Shown one piece after another: positions 44,247 through 54,743 of a stretch of DNA of 64,000 nt. The stretch covers positions 1 through 64,000 of the forward strand of contig VXIS01000213.1 in the NCBI GenBank assembly GCA_008704415.1, in the 5' to 3' direction. A program made the position numbers and the translations under genes. The first letter of the stretch is position 1. Each line of letters begins with the position of its first letter. Under the pieces are notes generated by a model. It was given only the letters and a program-made list of their open reading frames with translations. It ran no database searches and was not told where the DNA came from. This DNA is from Sphaerosporella brunnea. Its lineage: Eukaryota; Ascomycota; Pezizomycetes; Pezizales; Pyronemataceae.

Positions 44247-47200
44247 CTAAGCAACGACATTCCTCCTCGCCTCCCTCTCACTGAGCAACTTCCTAACACA
44301 CTCCACCGCCTCATCCGGCTGCAGTGTGGGCACCGCGCCGGCTTTCGGGTTTCTATAAACCACGCCCACCATAGTTTTCGCCAGCGTCTTGACATCCCTC
44401 GCATTTCCCCATCCAGGCAGCCCCCCAAGTATCTTCAGCAGGCCACAAATCTCCCTATAAGGCGCACAACTACCATCCCTCAAAAAATCCGCCTTGACCT
44501 TCTTACTCTCCAGATCCTTGAGCAAGACCTGCACGCAGTGGTCCGGGGTCATATTCGAGAACCTGATTTCCTCCGGGAACCTCGATCCCAGTCCGGAGTT
44601 TATGGACAGGAGACGGTTGATGTCAGCATCGTATCCGGCAAGGATGACGACTATTTTGCCGAGATAGTCAGGCTTGGTGAGGATGTCGACGAGCTCGTTG
44701 AGCGCTTCTTTGGCGTACTCGCCCTCCGCGAGCCGGTAGGCTTCGTCGATGAATAACACCTGCCCGCGCGCGGATTCGACTAGTTTTTGGGTTTTTGGAC
44801 CTGTTTGGCCCAATGCTTGCCCGATCAGGTCGGTGGAGGAACATTCCTTGACGCGGGCGCTCGAGAGGAATCCCATTTGATAGTAGACTTCGCCCATTTT
44901 GCGGGCCGTCATGGTTTTTCCGGTGCCTGTAGTTAGTACAGTATGTTAACTAACTCGTGGATCTAGGTGTGGGAGAGGGAGGGGGCCAGCAAACCAGGTG
45001 GTCCCTTGAATAAGAAGTTCGTCGGGATGAGTTCGTGCAATTCGATACCGGCAGCCTTCGCATTGGCAGCGATTTGTTGATATCCCTCCAGCTTCGCAAT
45101 GATTTCCTCACACCCAACCACGTCCGCAAACAGGGTCCTACAGTTCAGCGCCGCGGTAGCCCCACGCGCAAAGTTCGGGTCGAAATCCACCGGTTCAAAG
45201 ATGACGTCCTCCGGCCGCTGGGCCGGTGGCACCTTGCTGATCCGCTGCTGGTACCGCACTTTGGCCTGGCTGATCATGTTTTCCACCTCGCCGCCGTTTC
45301 CAAAGTTGGGGCGCATCTTGGCGCGGGAAAGCACCTCGCTGGCTACGGCTTTTGCGGCGTCAGTTGCATGCAGGTGTTGCTCGGAAAGTTTTTTGTCGAG
45401 GATCTGCCGTAACTCTGCGTCGGTGAAGTCTTCGAATTGGAATGCTTCTTCGATGGCAAAGCGCCGGGCAAGGCCGGGGTTGACGTTTTGGAACATACGG
45501 CGCATTCTATTGCTTAGGGTTAGCTGCCGTGAATGAGAAGGAGAGGGAGGGGGGACGCACTCTTCTTCGTATCCCAAAAGGAGAACACATCTGTCTTCGC
45601 CCGGGGTAGATTGGACCTCAGCCACCAACGTGTCCACCACAGCAACCTTGTAGATATCTGCGTCGGTGACAGTTTGCCCGTTGTAGCCAGGGTACAACAT
45701 ATAGGCCTCATCGATGACAAGGACTTTCCCGATCGCCGAATTCAGAATCCCTTTCGCCTTGTTCTCGGACTGTCCCAGATAATCACCCATAAAATCGGCC
45801 GGATTCTTGACCACAACATCGCCATTGCTCAGCATTCCAAGGTCAGCCAAAATCCGTCCATAAAGCTTCGCAACGGACGTCTTTCCGGTGCCGGGGGAGC
45901 CAAGGAAAACGCGGTTCAGCGATACCTCCAGTGGAGGCTTCTCCTGGAGCTCTCGCCGGTAATTGGTCTCGATCATGTCGATCAAAGAGCGAACATTCTG
46001 CTTTACCGACTCCAATCCTATGAATCCCTGCAACTTCGTCCAAGCATCACTCAGCTGGATCGCCTCCGCCGGGTTCGGGCCGATGATATCCTCCTTGGAC
46101 AGCCAAAAGTCGTTCGGCTCCAGACCTTGCCGCTTCATTTTGTTGAGCCGCTCACCCTGGCGCTCGCGGATGCGTTCAAAGAGTGTATCGATCGCATGTG
46201 CATTGTTGAAGTTCTTGCTGCCGCGTGTACGGGAGATACGACGGATAGCAATACGCAAGTAGAGGTCGTCGTCGCCGGTGTATGCGTTTCCCTCAACCTC
46301 CATTTTCTCCTTATATGTGGTATTGATGCAAAACTTGAGCATTTCCAACAGCTCCCAGTCCTTGTAGTCTTCTATGATCATTTTCGATGGGATCTTGGTC
46401 GAGAGAGTAGGGTGGCCATCAAGGACTGAGCGCTCCCCAGCAAGGATGAAGACAACCTTTCCGGTCTCATCACCAGCTCCCAGGTTGGAGATGATAGTGT
46501 CCAACACTTGTACCCCCACTCCGGCGGTCACCATGTTGCTGTCCTGTGTGAGAAGGTGTACGTTGTCGACGACAAATACGCCGCCACCAGCCGTTTTGGC
46601 TTCTTCAATCTGTGTGGCCACTGCCTTCACAGAGTCCAGTGCGACCATCTTCGAACAGTCTATGTCAATCGGCTTTCCCTGCGGCATAGCTACCATGCCG
46701 AGTGTCACGAGGAACCACGCATACGCAACAGCAACAGTCGATTTCCCTGCAAAAAAAGAGCGAACGCCCAATCAGCTTCACCTCACCCCCCATAGGATTA
46801 AACCTACCAACACCCGAATTCCCCAAAATTACCAAATCAAACCGTTCATACTTCAAATCGACGCCCTGGCGCTTGGCAGTGTTTATTTTCGCCATGATGC
46901 GTAAGAAATGTTGTTTTACATCTTCAAGACCTATCATTTTCTCGATCAATATTTCAAGGATCTTGTTTTCGGCGCGTTCATTTCGCTTGAGTGTTTCCCA
47001 CTCATTTCGGGCCTCTGATTCGGCGGGAGGTAGCATCAGGTCGACAGGCTTTGTGGTCGGAAGCACAGGCTGGCTCTGCGAGGGCTTGGTGGGGTTGTTT
47101 TTGTCGACGAACCAGTCCTGCGGGAAGCCGGTGTTGGGGCTGGAAGCAGTTGCCTCAGATGGAGGCTGAGGGTATGAGCTGGGTGGCTGAGGGTATGAGC

Positions 47201-48293
47201 TGGGTGGCTGAGGGTATGAGCTGGGTGGCTGAGGGTATGAGCCGGGTGGTTGCGGAGTGTAGGCCACGTTCGGCTGCTGGGGGGAATATGGTACATTCGG
47301 CAGGCCACCTTGCGGAACAAAGGTATGCGTCTGCCAACCCGGGGCCGCCGGAGTGGCCGCCGGAGTGGCCGCCGGAGTGGCCGCCGGCGTAGGCAATGGC
47401 TGCTGCTGCTGCAGTTTCAAATCCGCAATCTCTCTTTCCTTTGCCGCAAGCATTGCTTCCATATCCACAACCTTAGCTCTGAGCATCTGCAGCTCTTTCC
47501 ACATTTCATCATTCTGTCCCCCCGTGACTCTAAGCGCCTCCATCTCCCTCCGCACAATTCCAAGCTCCTCATCCATATCCGAAGCGATCTTATGGTTTGT
47601 ATCCGCATTGTCCCGCAGCGCCACCGCTTCCTGCTGCGAACTCACCAGCTGCGCCTGCAGCGCCGAGATCTCGGCGCGGGATTGTGATAGTCGTGCTTCT
47701 GTATCCAGAAGCCGCCTCCGTAGGGCTTCGGTTTCTAGGGCTTGTGCGGATTCTTTCTCTTCCAGCGCCCGCTTCAGCCGTGATATCTCTGCTACCGCAT
47801 CGAAATGCTCCTGCGTTTTCTGCTGCAACGCCGCCTTCAGCTGCTGCACCTCGCCGGTGGTGTCGTATAAAGCGGCAGCAGGAGGCGCGGGCATGGGTGA
47901 AGGGGGCGCAGGAGGGTACGAAGGCATCGGCATAGGCGTTGGCGGGGCAGGTGTATAAACCTGTGGCTGGGGGGGATAAACCTGTGGCTGGGGGGGAGGA
48001 GGGGGCGGGCTATAGGGCAGCGGAGGGGTTGGGTTGTAGGGAGCATATGCGCCGCCGCCGCCATCCGGCGACCACTCGTGCTGGTAACTCTGCGGATACT
48101 GGGCAGCATGGGCGGCCGGGCTGCCGTAAGATGGCTTTGTGCTGAAGACGTTGAGGGCTTTGAAAAGGCTGCCGCCGCTACTGGGCGGCTTGGTGGATTG
48201 AGGAGGGGGAGGAGGACCGCTGGGCGGAGGTGGGAAATAGGGTGGTGCTGGTGGTGGTGGGTATTGCTCGTAGCTGTTTTGTTGCCAGGACAT
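44247..48293 (-). CDS. Large CbbX/SpoVK-type AAA+ ATPase with three AAA modules
   Basis: Exons are 48293-46808, 46746-45561, 45506-44995 and 44926-44247 (introns 61, 54 and 68 bp); they total 3864 nt, 1287 aa. Residues 1-170 are Pro/Tyr-rich with in-frame repeats, about 170-300 form a coiled coil, and about 370-440 are Pro-rich. Three AAA+ modules follow, each with its Walker A rebuilt or placed near a splice. The first is GNSGVGKST at about 490, with a weak Walker B FVVDNVH. The second is GSPGTGKTS at about 779, with VLVIDEAY. The third is GPPGGTGKT at about 1061, with VLFIDEAYRL. Modules two and three have the CbbX/CfxQ signature. Relatives in bacteria act as Rubisco activases or sporulation factors; fungal roles are not established. 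The first module has Asp-Asn where Asp-Glu is expected, so it may bind but not hydrolyse ATP. Confidence 0.87.
47159..47395 (-). repeat. Coding microrepeats in the AAA+ gene
   Basis: Two in-frame tandem arrays occur. At 47159-47245 there are four 21-bp units encoding SYPQPPS. At 47345-47392 there are 12-bp units encoding PAAT. They fall in the Pro-rich linker before the first AAA module and probably vary in copy number. Confidence 0.85.
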
Positions 48294-48654
48294 TTTTGCC
48301 TTGATATCTACTGGTGGGGATATATTTTTGCTGGGTGTTCGGGATGTCCTTGGGGTCATATACTCCCCTACTCCCCTCTCCTCCGCCCCCTCCTCCCCCT
48401 GCTCATGTTACCAACACTGCGCGTGCGGCTGAGGGTGGTACGCTATTTATGTATATTCCTTGCCTGTATCACTCTGGCCATGATTGGGTGACTTACCGAA
48501 TTCTACAGTAATGCATGAAAGGCTTGTTTGCGTGCCGACGGTGCCGGCGCTGGACGTTAGTTGCGCATGTTCAGATAGACTCGAGTTCACTTTTTACGTA
48601 CTCGAACCAACCGATCATACCAAATTCTAACTTCGCTGGAAAGGCGACGAACAC

Positions 48655-48818
48655 ATATGAGACCCCTCCAGATTTGGTTAGCGGCACAGAATTGCCTTAG
48701 AGGGAAATTAATGTTTCCAAAAGGAAGGGAGTAAAAAACAAAATCCCTCCTTGGTAAGCTCCAGACTTTCCCTTCAAGGCAATACTTTGCCGCTAACCAA
48801 ATCTGGGGGTTCTCATAT
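48655..48818. repeat. Hairpin-forming inverted repeat, ~52-bp arms
   Basis: Arms 48655-48707 and 48767-48818 are reverse complements with about seven mismatches. Both contain the core CAGATTTGGTTAGCGGCA (direct or complement). The 59-bp middle has a second weaker stem (AAGGAAGGGA against TCCCTCCTT), so almost the whole 164 bp can fold. It is a MITE-like or silencing-hairpin candidate. Confidence 0.85.
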
Positions 48819-48924
48819 CGGACATATCCGAGTTTTTACGTACTACTCGTAACACCTGAAGTTCCCACGTGGTGAAGTCAGTGAGGATCGAAGGTTAGGG
48901 TTTTGGTATCTAAATTTACTAGGC

Positions 48925-49129
48925 GGATTTTTAATCGTTGGGACACCTAAAAACCCTAACCCACAGCCTCAGAAAAATCGCCATCTCCACTGACTTTGGG
49001 CCAAAAAATTCGTTTGGCTCAAAATTAATGCAAAAGCCCCTCAAAAACTTTGCCATGGATAAGTCGAGAGTCTGTTTTTCTTTGCGATGATTAGTTAGGG
49101 TTTTCAGGTGTCCCCAGACTTAAAAATCC
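48925..49129. mobile_element. Candidate MITE with telomere-like terminal repeats
   Basis: A roughly 205-bp element has about 37-bp inverted ends. The left reads GGATTTTTAA, then GGGACACCTAAAAACCCTAAC. The right reads GTTAGGGTTTTCAGGTGTCC, then TTAAAAATCC. The interior is AT-rich and non-coding. A further copy of the GTTAGGGTTTT block precedes it at about 48895. No target duplication was identified. Confidence 0.75.
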
Positions 49130-49304
49130 CCCGAGTATGTACTTTAATCTTTCTCTCTACACCAACCATCATCATCAGCATATCTACCCCACTACTTTCA
49201 TCATTTCGCCTATATCATTCTTCACACCACTACCAAAGGAAATCCAGCGAGACTGCTGTTGAAGCTGGAGAAAGAGGCCAGCTATCAGCGTGCCCACTGA
49301 CTGT

Positions 49305-49305
49305 G

Positions 49306-49334
<29 letters not shown>
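49305..49334 (+). repeat. 30-base poly-A tract
   Basis: An uninterrupted run of 30 A lies between the MITE candidate and the Harbinger remnant. It could mark the 3' end of an old retroposed sequence, but no body for such an insertion was recognised to its left. Confidence 0.9.
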
Positions 49335-49336
<2 letters not shown>

Positions 49337-49639
49337 CTTGTGAGCGCTTTTTTTTGTGAGGAAATGCGGCTCGGCGTTAGTAGCCCGTCCGCCACGTTCC
49401 CCAACACAATGACCCTGCGACAACGTCTCCTCCTCGAAAGAAAACGTGAAATAATTTACCAGCATGCACAGGGAGGGAGAAAAATTCTAGTGGGTAATCA
49501 AAAGAAACGGGGATGTGCTCCAAGCACTGGCAGAGTCAACCTTGATGTGCTACCCAGCGAGGGACTGGAAAACTTATTTAAGGTGCACCGCCATCACAGA
49601 CAAGAGGGAACGCAGAGAGAGTAAAGGCTGACAGAGTAT

Positions 49640-50120
49640 AACTGCGTGTTTAGATTCTCACAAAAAGAAATCGAGTTGCTCATAGTTCAGCTACGGTTAC
49701 CAGAGTACATCAAAGGTAACAATGGGATTAAAGCGCAGCGGTATGCATGCTGGCACATTTATTTGGGCAGGCGCCACGATAAGTACTTGTGGAATGAAAG
49801 TGGAATCATAGACGTGGTGGAAGAAGACGGCCAAGCTCGTCAGCTTCATGGCGACCTCGCATACGGTTCAAAACGTCACCTTATATCTCCATTTCAAGGA
49901 GACAAATTGGACGATTGTTAGCAGTTATTTAATAAGAGGATAAGTGGGTGCGTATTGCGGTAAATGTTTAAAGAGATTACGCAGCAATCTTCTTACCTGT
50001 GATGGAAGCGTGAGCAGAAAAGCTCTGGGAAAGGAATATGCAGTAGGTGTTCTATTATGATGCGCATGTTTGCCTACATCACCTACAAATTCCGCAATCT
50101 TTTGAATGGGAAAATGGCTA
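49640..50120 (+). pseudogene. PIF/Harbinger-like transposase remnant
   Basis: The plus-strand frame from 49646 begins FRFSQKEIELLIVQLRLPEY, like the opening helix of fungal Harbinger-type DDE_4 transposases. It then jumps to LHGDLAYGSKRHLISPFQGD, which matches the segment around the second catalytic Asp (GDxAY). After the stop at 49920 the decayed text still shows NKRISGCVLR, MFKEIT and GKEYAVGVLL in shifting frames, the order expected for the C-terminal part. The first and third catalytic acids are not preserved. It is inactive. Confidence 0.72.
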
Positions 50121-50505
50121 TCATGTGCGGCTATTTGACAATGGTGTCTTGTTTCGTCCTCCGAGTCTGCAGGAGTATTGATTTCACGGTGTTGAAGTTG
50201 ATAGAGTCAAGTAGAGTATGGGCGCCCGGCGTCAAAACAAAATTATATGGGTTCATGGTGATGTCGGGCGGCGGTCTGGCGTTATCGATGCAACGCAAAA
50301 TCACATGGCTGAATCCCAGCTGCAAATCCGAGGCTGAGGCTCCAGTTGCATCAGGAGTCAAATCGCAAAATACAGAACAGTTATAAACACACATGACACC
50401 ATGACCGCATTTTAAACCACTAGCTGCACGCAAAATCCCATGTACCGCCGCCCAGCAAACAATGAAAATACGGCAGAACGAAGAAAAAAGCCCCCGCAGT
50501 GGCGT

Positions 50506-52548
50506 TTACTTGACCACCATAAAGCCGACCCCACGTCTCGCAGCTTCAAGTGCTTTCCTAAGCCCCCTATCCTCATTATCCGTCCACTTAACACCCATCT
50601 CATCCCATTTGCGTACTTTAAACTCCTCCTTGTACCTCCTATACAACTCGTTCATCTGCCGCCACTTCCTTAAATCTCCCGTTCCGGAGTAGACGACGAA
50701 GGCCGTACATTTCGGCAGACCCTCATACACCTCTCTGATCCTCTCTACAGTCGCCTGGATAGCTGCTACAAGCTCTTCCTTCGGCGGGTCCCGCGCAAGT
50801 TCCGGTAGAGGCGAGTCGATATCGATTGGCCCATTCGACGAAGCCTGGTTGAACCCGCGCGCCGTTTCCAGCGCGCGCAGACGAGCCCAGGTAAAGTCCA
50901 TCTGTGGGATACCCGAAGGATCGCCAGCGGAGCATTTTCTTACTGCGGCTACGACCTCGTCGTCGGTGGTGCATGCGAACGTTGATGTGGCATGGTTACC
51001 GTAGAGCTTCTGTGGGTCGCCGTAGTCGGCTATGGCAGTACGTCTTGGGCCGTGCGGAGGCCTCGACAGACGTTTAAATATGCTCTCGCGGTTCTCATCA
51101 GACGTCCCAAACGACTTGCCCTTATCGAGCTTTAGTTTCAGCAAGTCGAGGCAGGCGCGCGCGTCCTCGATCGAGTTGTGGCCTGCAATGGAGGTTTTCT
51201 GGATTTCACGCTTGAGAAACCGCTGCGTGAGCCATTTGAGCGAGGCTTTATAGGGTGGTCCCCGGGTGTGGTGGTAGATCACTGAAGTGTCAATGATGTG
51301 CGGGTGCGAGAACTTCATTGCTGCCAGGTCTGAGTTGAGAGATTGGCCCACGAGGATGGAGTCGTTGTTGAAGAGGGCCAAAAGGTGCGCTTGTACGTCA
51401 TTAAGGGTGGTGCTGATCGGGGCAAGCATTTCCGCAGTGATTCCCGAGTAGATGGTCAGGTAGTCGGTGATGGGCTTGTCGGGTTTTACCAACTGGTCAT
51501 AAACAACGTTGCCGTCCCAATCTATCACGCTGATGCGCGCAAGTTCCATACCGTCCGCAGTCGTGACCATTTCACAGTCGATGGAGTAGATGGTTTTGCC
51601 AACTAGAATGGAGCCAGCTTGGTTTGCGAGTTCATCCGGGTTGCTTTTGGAAAGATCAGTCTCCACCCATCCTTCCGCTGTGCGCTTCGCCAGCAACTCC
51701 CGATCCTCATCGGTTTCTTCCTGTCCCAACTCCTTTCGTAGCTGTTCCAGCTGGGAGGAATGCAGGGGGTATTCGTTCTCGACCAACTCGCCCAGCGTCA
51801 TGAGCAGTTGGGTAACCTTCAGCCTCTTCTTCGCGTTGGGGGTAAAACCCACAATATCTGTCTTCTTTGGCAGAGGGCTGGTAAGAAAACTCGCGATCGG
51901 TGAGTGCATCTTATTGTTCCTATCATCCCCAGCAGCCTTCACCGGCCAGGCACGAGGAAACATCTCGGCCATGTCCTGCACACAAGCCGGCAACTTCGCC
52001 TTCTGCAGCTCGAACGGGAAGTAGTCCTCTGTCTCCTCGTTCTCCCCGGGCCTGATCACGCCCACAAAGCTCTTATCCGGATTCAGATCCAAGCTCCCGT
52101 CAAACATGCCCAGTGTCAACCCAGGCACCATCAGCACCACGACTCTTCTGATTTCGTGCTTGTGTCTAACAAGCATCCATTGGGGACCGGCGCCATCGGC
52201 CTGCAGCCACAGCACCAGGTGTTGCAGATCGCTCAGCTGCACCATGCGGGTGAGCTTCTGCGGCGACACTGCGAACTCGGGGTAATTCTTTTTTTTCGGC
52301 ACCTTCTCTTTTTTGGGCTTTTTGTTGCGGCCGGGGAGCTCCCACTCGCCTTCGTCCGCTTCGTCGGGGACACGGAACGGGGGCGGGGATACGGCCATCA
52401 GATTTGAGTCGGGCGCTGAGGTTAGGTTGAAGGCGGGGATGCCGTGGAGGGTGGGCAGCGGAGGGAGCGACGAGGTTGCGGCGCCCATATCTGATTTGTC
52501 CGTGGTCGGCGCGTAGTGGGGGACCTTGTTCTTGCGCTTCTTGCCCAT
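50506..52548 (-). CDS. rex1: RNA exonuclease Rex1 (DEDDh family)
   Basis: This is a 3'-5' exonuclease that trims stable RNA precursors such as 5S rRNA and tRNA in the nucleus. It is a single exon, 680 aa from the Met in MGKKRKNKV; an in-frame ATG 22 codons upstream exists but lacks conservation. The N-terminus has a basic nuclear-type stretch (NKKPKKEKVPKKK). The exonuclease domain at about 310-480 has Exo I IYSIDCEMVTT (Asp, Glu), Exo II SLNSDLAAMKF (Asp) and Exo III HNSIEDARACLDLL (His, Asp), all intact. The C-terminal 180 residues form a helical extension typical of fungal Rex1. It is divergent from the SH3BGR-like gene across 313 bp. Confidence 0.9.
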   Translation of the reverse strand: MGKKRKNKVPHYAPTTDKSDMGAATSSLPPLPTLHGIPAFNLTSAPDSNLMAVSPPPFRVPDEADEGEWELPGRNKKPKKEKVPKKKNYPEFAVSPQKLTRMVQLSDLQHLVLWLQADGAGPQWMLVRHKHEIRRVVVLMVPGLTLGMFDGSLDLNPDKSFVGVIRPGENEETEDYFPFELQKAKLPACVQDMAEMFPRAWPVKAAGDDRNNKMHSPIASFLTSPLPKKTDIVGFTPNAKKRLKVTQLLMTLGELVENEYPLHSSQLEQLRKELGQEETDEDRELLAKRTAEGWVETDLSKSNPDELANQAGSILVGKTIYSIDCEMVTTADGMELARISVIDWDGNVVYDQLVKPDKPITDYLTIYSGITAEMLAPISTTLNDVQAHLLALFNNDSILVGQSLNSDLAAMKFSHPHIIDTSVIYHHTRGPPYKASLKWLTQRFLKREIQKTSIAGHNSIEDARACLDLLKLKLDKGKSFGTSDENRESIFKRLSRPPHGPRRTAIADYGDPQKLYGNHATSTFACTTDDEVVAAVRKCSAGDPSGIPQMDFTWARLRALETARGFNQASSNGPIDIDSPLPELARDPPKEELVAAIQATVERIREVYEGLPKCTAFVVYSGTGDLRKWRQMNELYRRYKEEFKVRKWDEMGVKWTDNEDRGLRKALEAARRGVGFMVVK

Positions 52549-52861
52549 TGCTGCGGCGTGGGGGCTGAATAAGGAGGAAGAGAGGGCGTGAGTACCTAGG
52601 TAGCGAAGACACACGTGTCGAACGAAGCTTTGCTCTCGAGGGTATATACCTTATGAGTAACCGTGACGAGATTTCTTCTGAAGTCGAGAGCAGTTAGCGC
52701 AGGATTAGCAGTTAACGTTAGTTCCATCCTCGGCTGCATCCGTCACTCGGCTTGGCGGCTGCCACGTGCCGATGTGAACTGGCGCCGTGCAAGCCACTCC
52801 AGGGGTAGATACACCTTCTCCCCTCCAGCTCAGCTCCGATAAGCTCCAGTCCAACAACAAA
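52549..52861. promoter_or_regulatory. Divergent promoter, rex1 and SH3BGR-like gene
   Basis: The 313-bp spacer carries two CACGTG-type sites (CACGTGTCG near 52612 and GCCACGTGCC at 52761-52770) and AGTACCTAGGTAGCG near 52590. CT-rich sequence precedes the plus-strand ATG. Confidence 0.5.
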
Positions 52862-53973
52862 ATGGCGACCGCCCCCAGCGAAGCCCCCCAGACCTTCGAC
52901 CCGCAAGCCTTCGACCGCGACGAGGAGGACACCATCTTCCTGCTGACCTCGCTCACCTCCGGGTCCAGCAGCATCATCACCGCGACCTCGCGTCTGGAGC
53001 ACATCCTCAAGAGCAACAAAGTCCCCTTCAAAGCCGTCGATCTCGCCACCGACGACAAGGCCCGGCGCCTCTGGCAGTGGAAAGGAAAAGGAAAGCGTCT
53101 ACCTGGAATCGCCAAGAACGGGAATGTATTGGGGGTAAGTTTTCTTCCCCTCCCTCACTTTCTTAACCTCCCTAAGCTTAGCATGTGCTCTGTGCATAGA
53201 ACTTTGAAGACATCGAGGAATGGAACGAGTACGGCGAGCTCCGCCAAAACCTCGGCCTGAAGAAGAGAAAGAAGAAGATCAATGTCATGGACGGTGACAC
53301 TGCCCACTCGAAGCCCTCGAGGACTGCCACGCCGAATGTGGTCCAGCCCAAGGCGCCGAAGTCCGATCTTCCGGCGGGAGGTGTGCCCACGGCTATCGCG
53401 CAGGCTGCCGCTGCGGCGGGAAGGAGGAAGGCGGTCGGTATCAAGAGCGCGGTTGATAAGGCAGAGGGGAAAAAGAGGAAACCGAAGAAGAAGACGGAAG
53501 GCGAGGCAGCTGCAGAGCCCAAGGCTGAAAAGACTGCCGAGACAAAGGCCGAGAGGCCTGCGGAGCCAGAGGCTGCCAAGGCGCCGGAGGAGGAAACAAA
53601 GGCTGCAGCACCTCAGGCTGAGAACAAGGAGGAGGAGCCTAAGGCGGCACTCCCGGAGGCTGAAAATAAAGAGGAAGCGCCGGTGCCGGAAAAGAAGGAC
53701 GAAGAAGCGAAGATTGAAGAGTTCGAGAGTAAGGCGGAAGAGGCTGTGCCCGAAACCAAGGAAAAAGCCACCCCCACAGAAGCGAAGTCCGTCGAGTCCG
53801 CCGAGAAGAAGCCAGACGAAGCGCCGACAGAGGAGGCCGCAGTTTCCGAGCTCAAGTCCAACGTTGAAGCCCTCGACCTGCAAGACAAGAACGAAGCGCT
53901 CGTTCCTGGCGACGAAGAGTCCAAGACGCCGACGCAGACACCCGCAACTAAGGAGGGGGAGGAGGAGAAATAA
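52862..53973 (+). CDS. SH3BGR-like thioredoxin-fold protein with acidic tail
   Basis: Exons are 52862-53134 and 53200-53973, with a 65-bp intron (GTAAGT donor, GCATAG acceptor); the protein is 348 aa. Residues 1-110 form a small thioredoxin/glutaredoxin-like fold of the SH3BGR type (IFLLTSLTSGSSSIITATSR, VPFKAVDLATDD, RLPGIAKNGNVLGNFEDIEE). It has no CxxC, so it is not a redox enzyme. The remaining 240 residues are a Lys/Glu/Ala/Pro-rich disordered tail with imperfect repeats such as AENKEEEPKAALPEAENKEE. SH3BGR proteins are adaptor-like and of poorly known function. The start at MATAPSEAP follows AACAAAATGG context. Confidence 0.82.
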
Positions 53974-54743
53974 AACTCAGCGGATATTTGGTTTCTTTTT
54001 TCTTGTATGATGTCGGTGTTTGCTCGTTACTCGTCACTTCTTCTGAGTTAATACCTTTGTTTAATATTGTTGAATACCGAGCTAGTTTTGTAGTTGGCAT
54101 AGATATACCGAGATTGTGTGCCTTGAGAAATACCATGTCTCTAATTATTTGATACGGAAGATTGGAATCTATCAACTGTGATGTTTAAAATCTTAGCCAC
54201 GACAAACCGGCTCAGTATGCATATTGCACATGCGATACCGGCACCTAGCTAGTGACAAATGATTCTTCCACATCCAAGGGCGCGATTTCCTTCCAGAGCC
54301 ACGTTATGCCCGGCCGTGGCAGTGGAAAGTGACTACCTGGCCCCGGGTGTGGGTTACGGAAAGCAGGCTTAACTTGCTACTTACTGGGGTGTTGGGATAC
54401 GGCAAGAAGTCCAGTCCGGGTCCGGGTCCGGGTCGCTGGCTGGGCTCCGGACCATCCCTACGATTCGGGGCCGTGTGTGTCTGCACTAGTAGTGACATTA
54501 CATACGTCCAGTAGTCACGAATCGGGGGTTGGGAGAGAGGGTCATGTTGGAGGAGAATGAGGCGGTTCTTTATTTCAGATCTGCGCGTGTACGAGTACAC
54601 TACCTTTTTTTATATAGTATGTGAATTGCGCATAAAGTACTCTACTATGTAAGTAACTGTACGTACACGCCAGCCCAGAAAATCCGATGAGCAAAACCCA
54701 CCCCATCTTTCCCCACACTTTGACAGCATCACGCCCTCACCCG
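53974..54743. other. Intergenic spacer
   Basis: This 770-bp spacer lies between convergent genes. It has a short CCGGGT tandem repeat (54413-54432) and AT-rich flanks. No gene is supported. Confidence 0.55.

Noticed and set aside
48890..48965. Possible interstitial telomere tract (TTAGGG units)
   Set aside because: Only isolated single units occur, not a tandem array; they are better explained as part of inverted element ends.
53155..54010. 242-codon ORFs on both strands over the acidic tail of the SH3BGR-like gene
   Set aside because: Lys/Glu-rich coding repeats create open shadow frames rich in Arg or Leu; the third frame has the spliced, family-matching product.
54413..54432. CCGGGT tandem repeat as a regulatory site
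   Set aside because: Three short units only, between convergent genes, with no supporting context.
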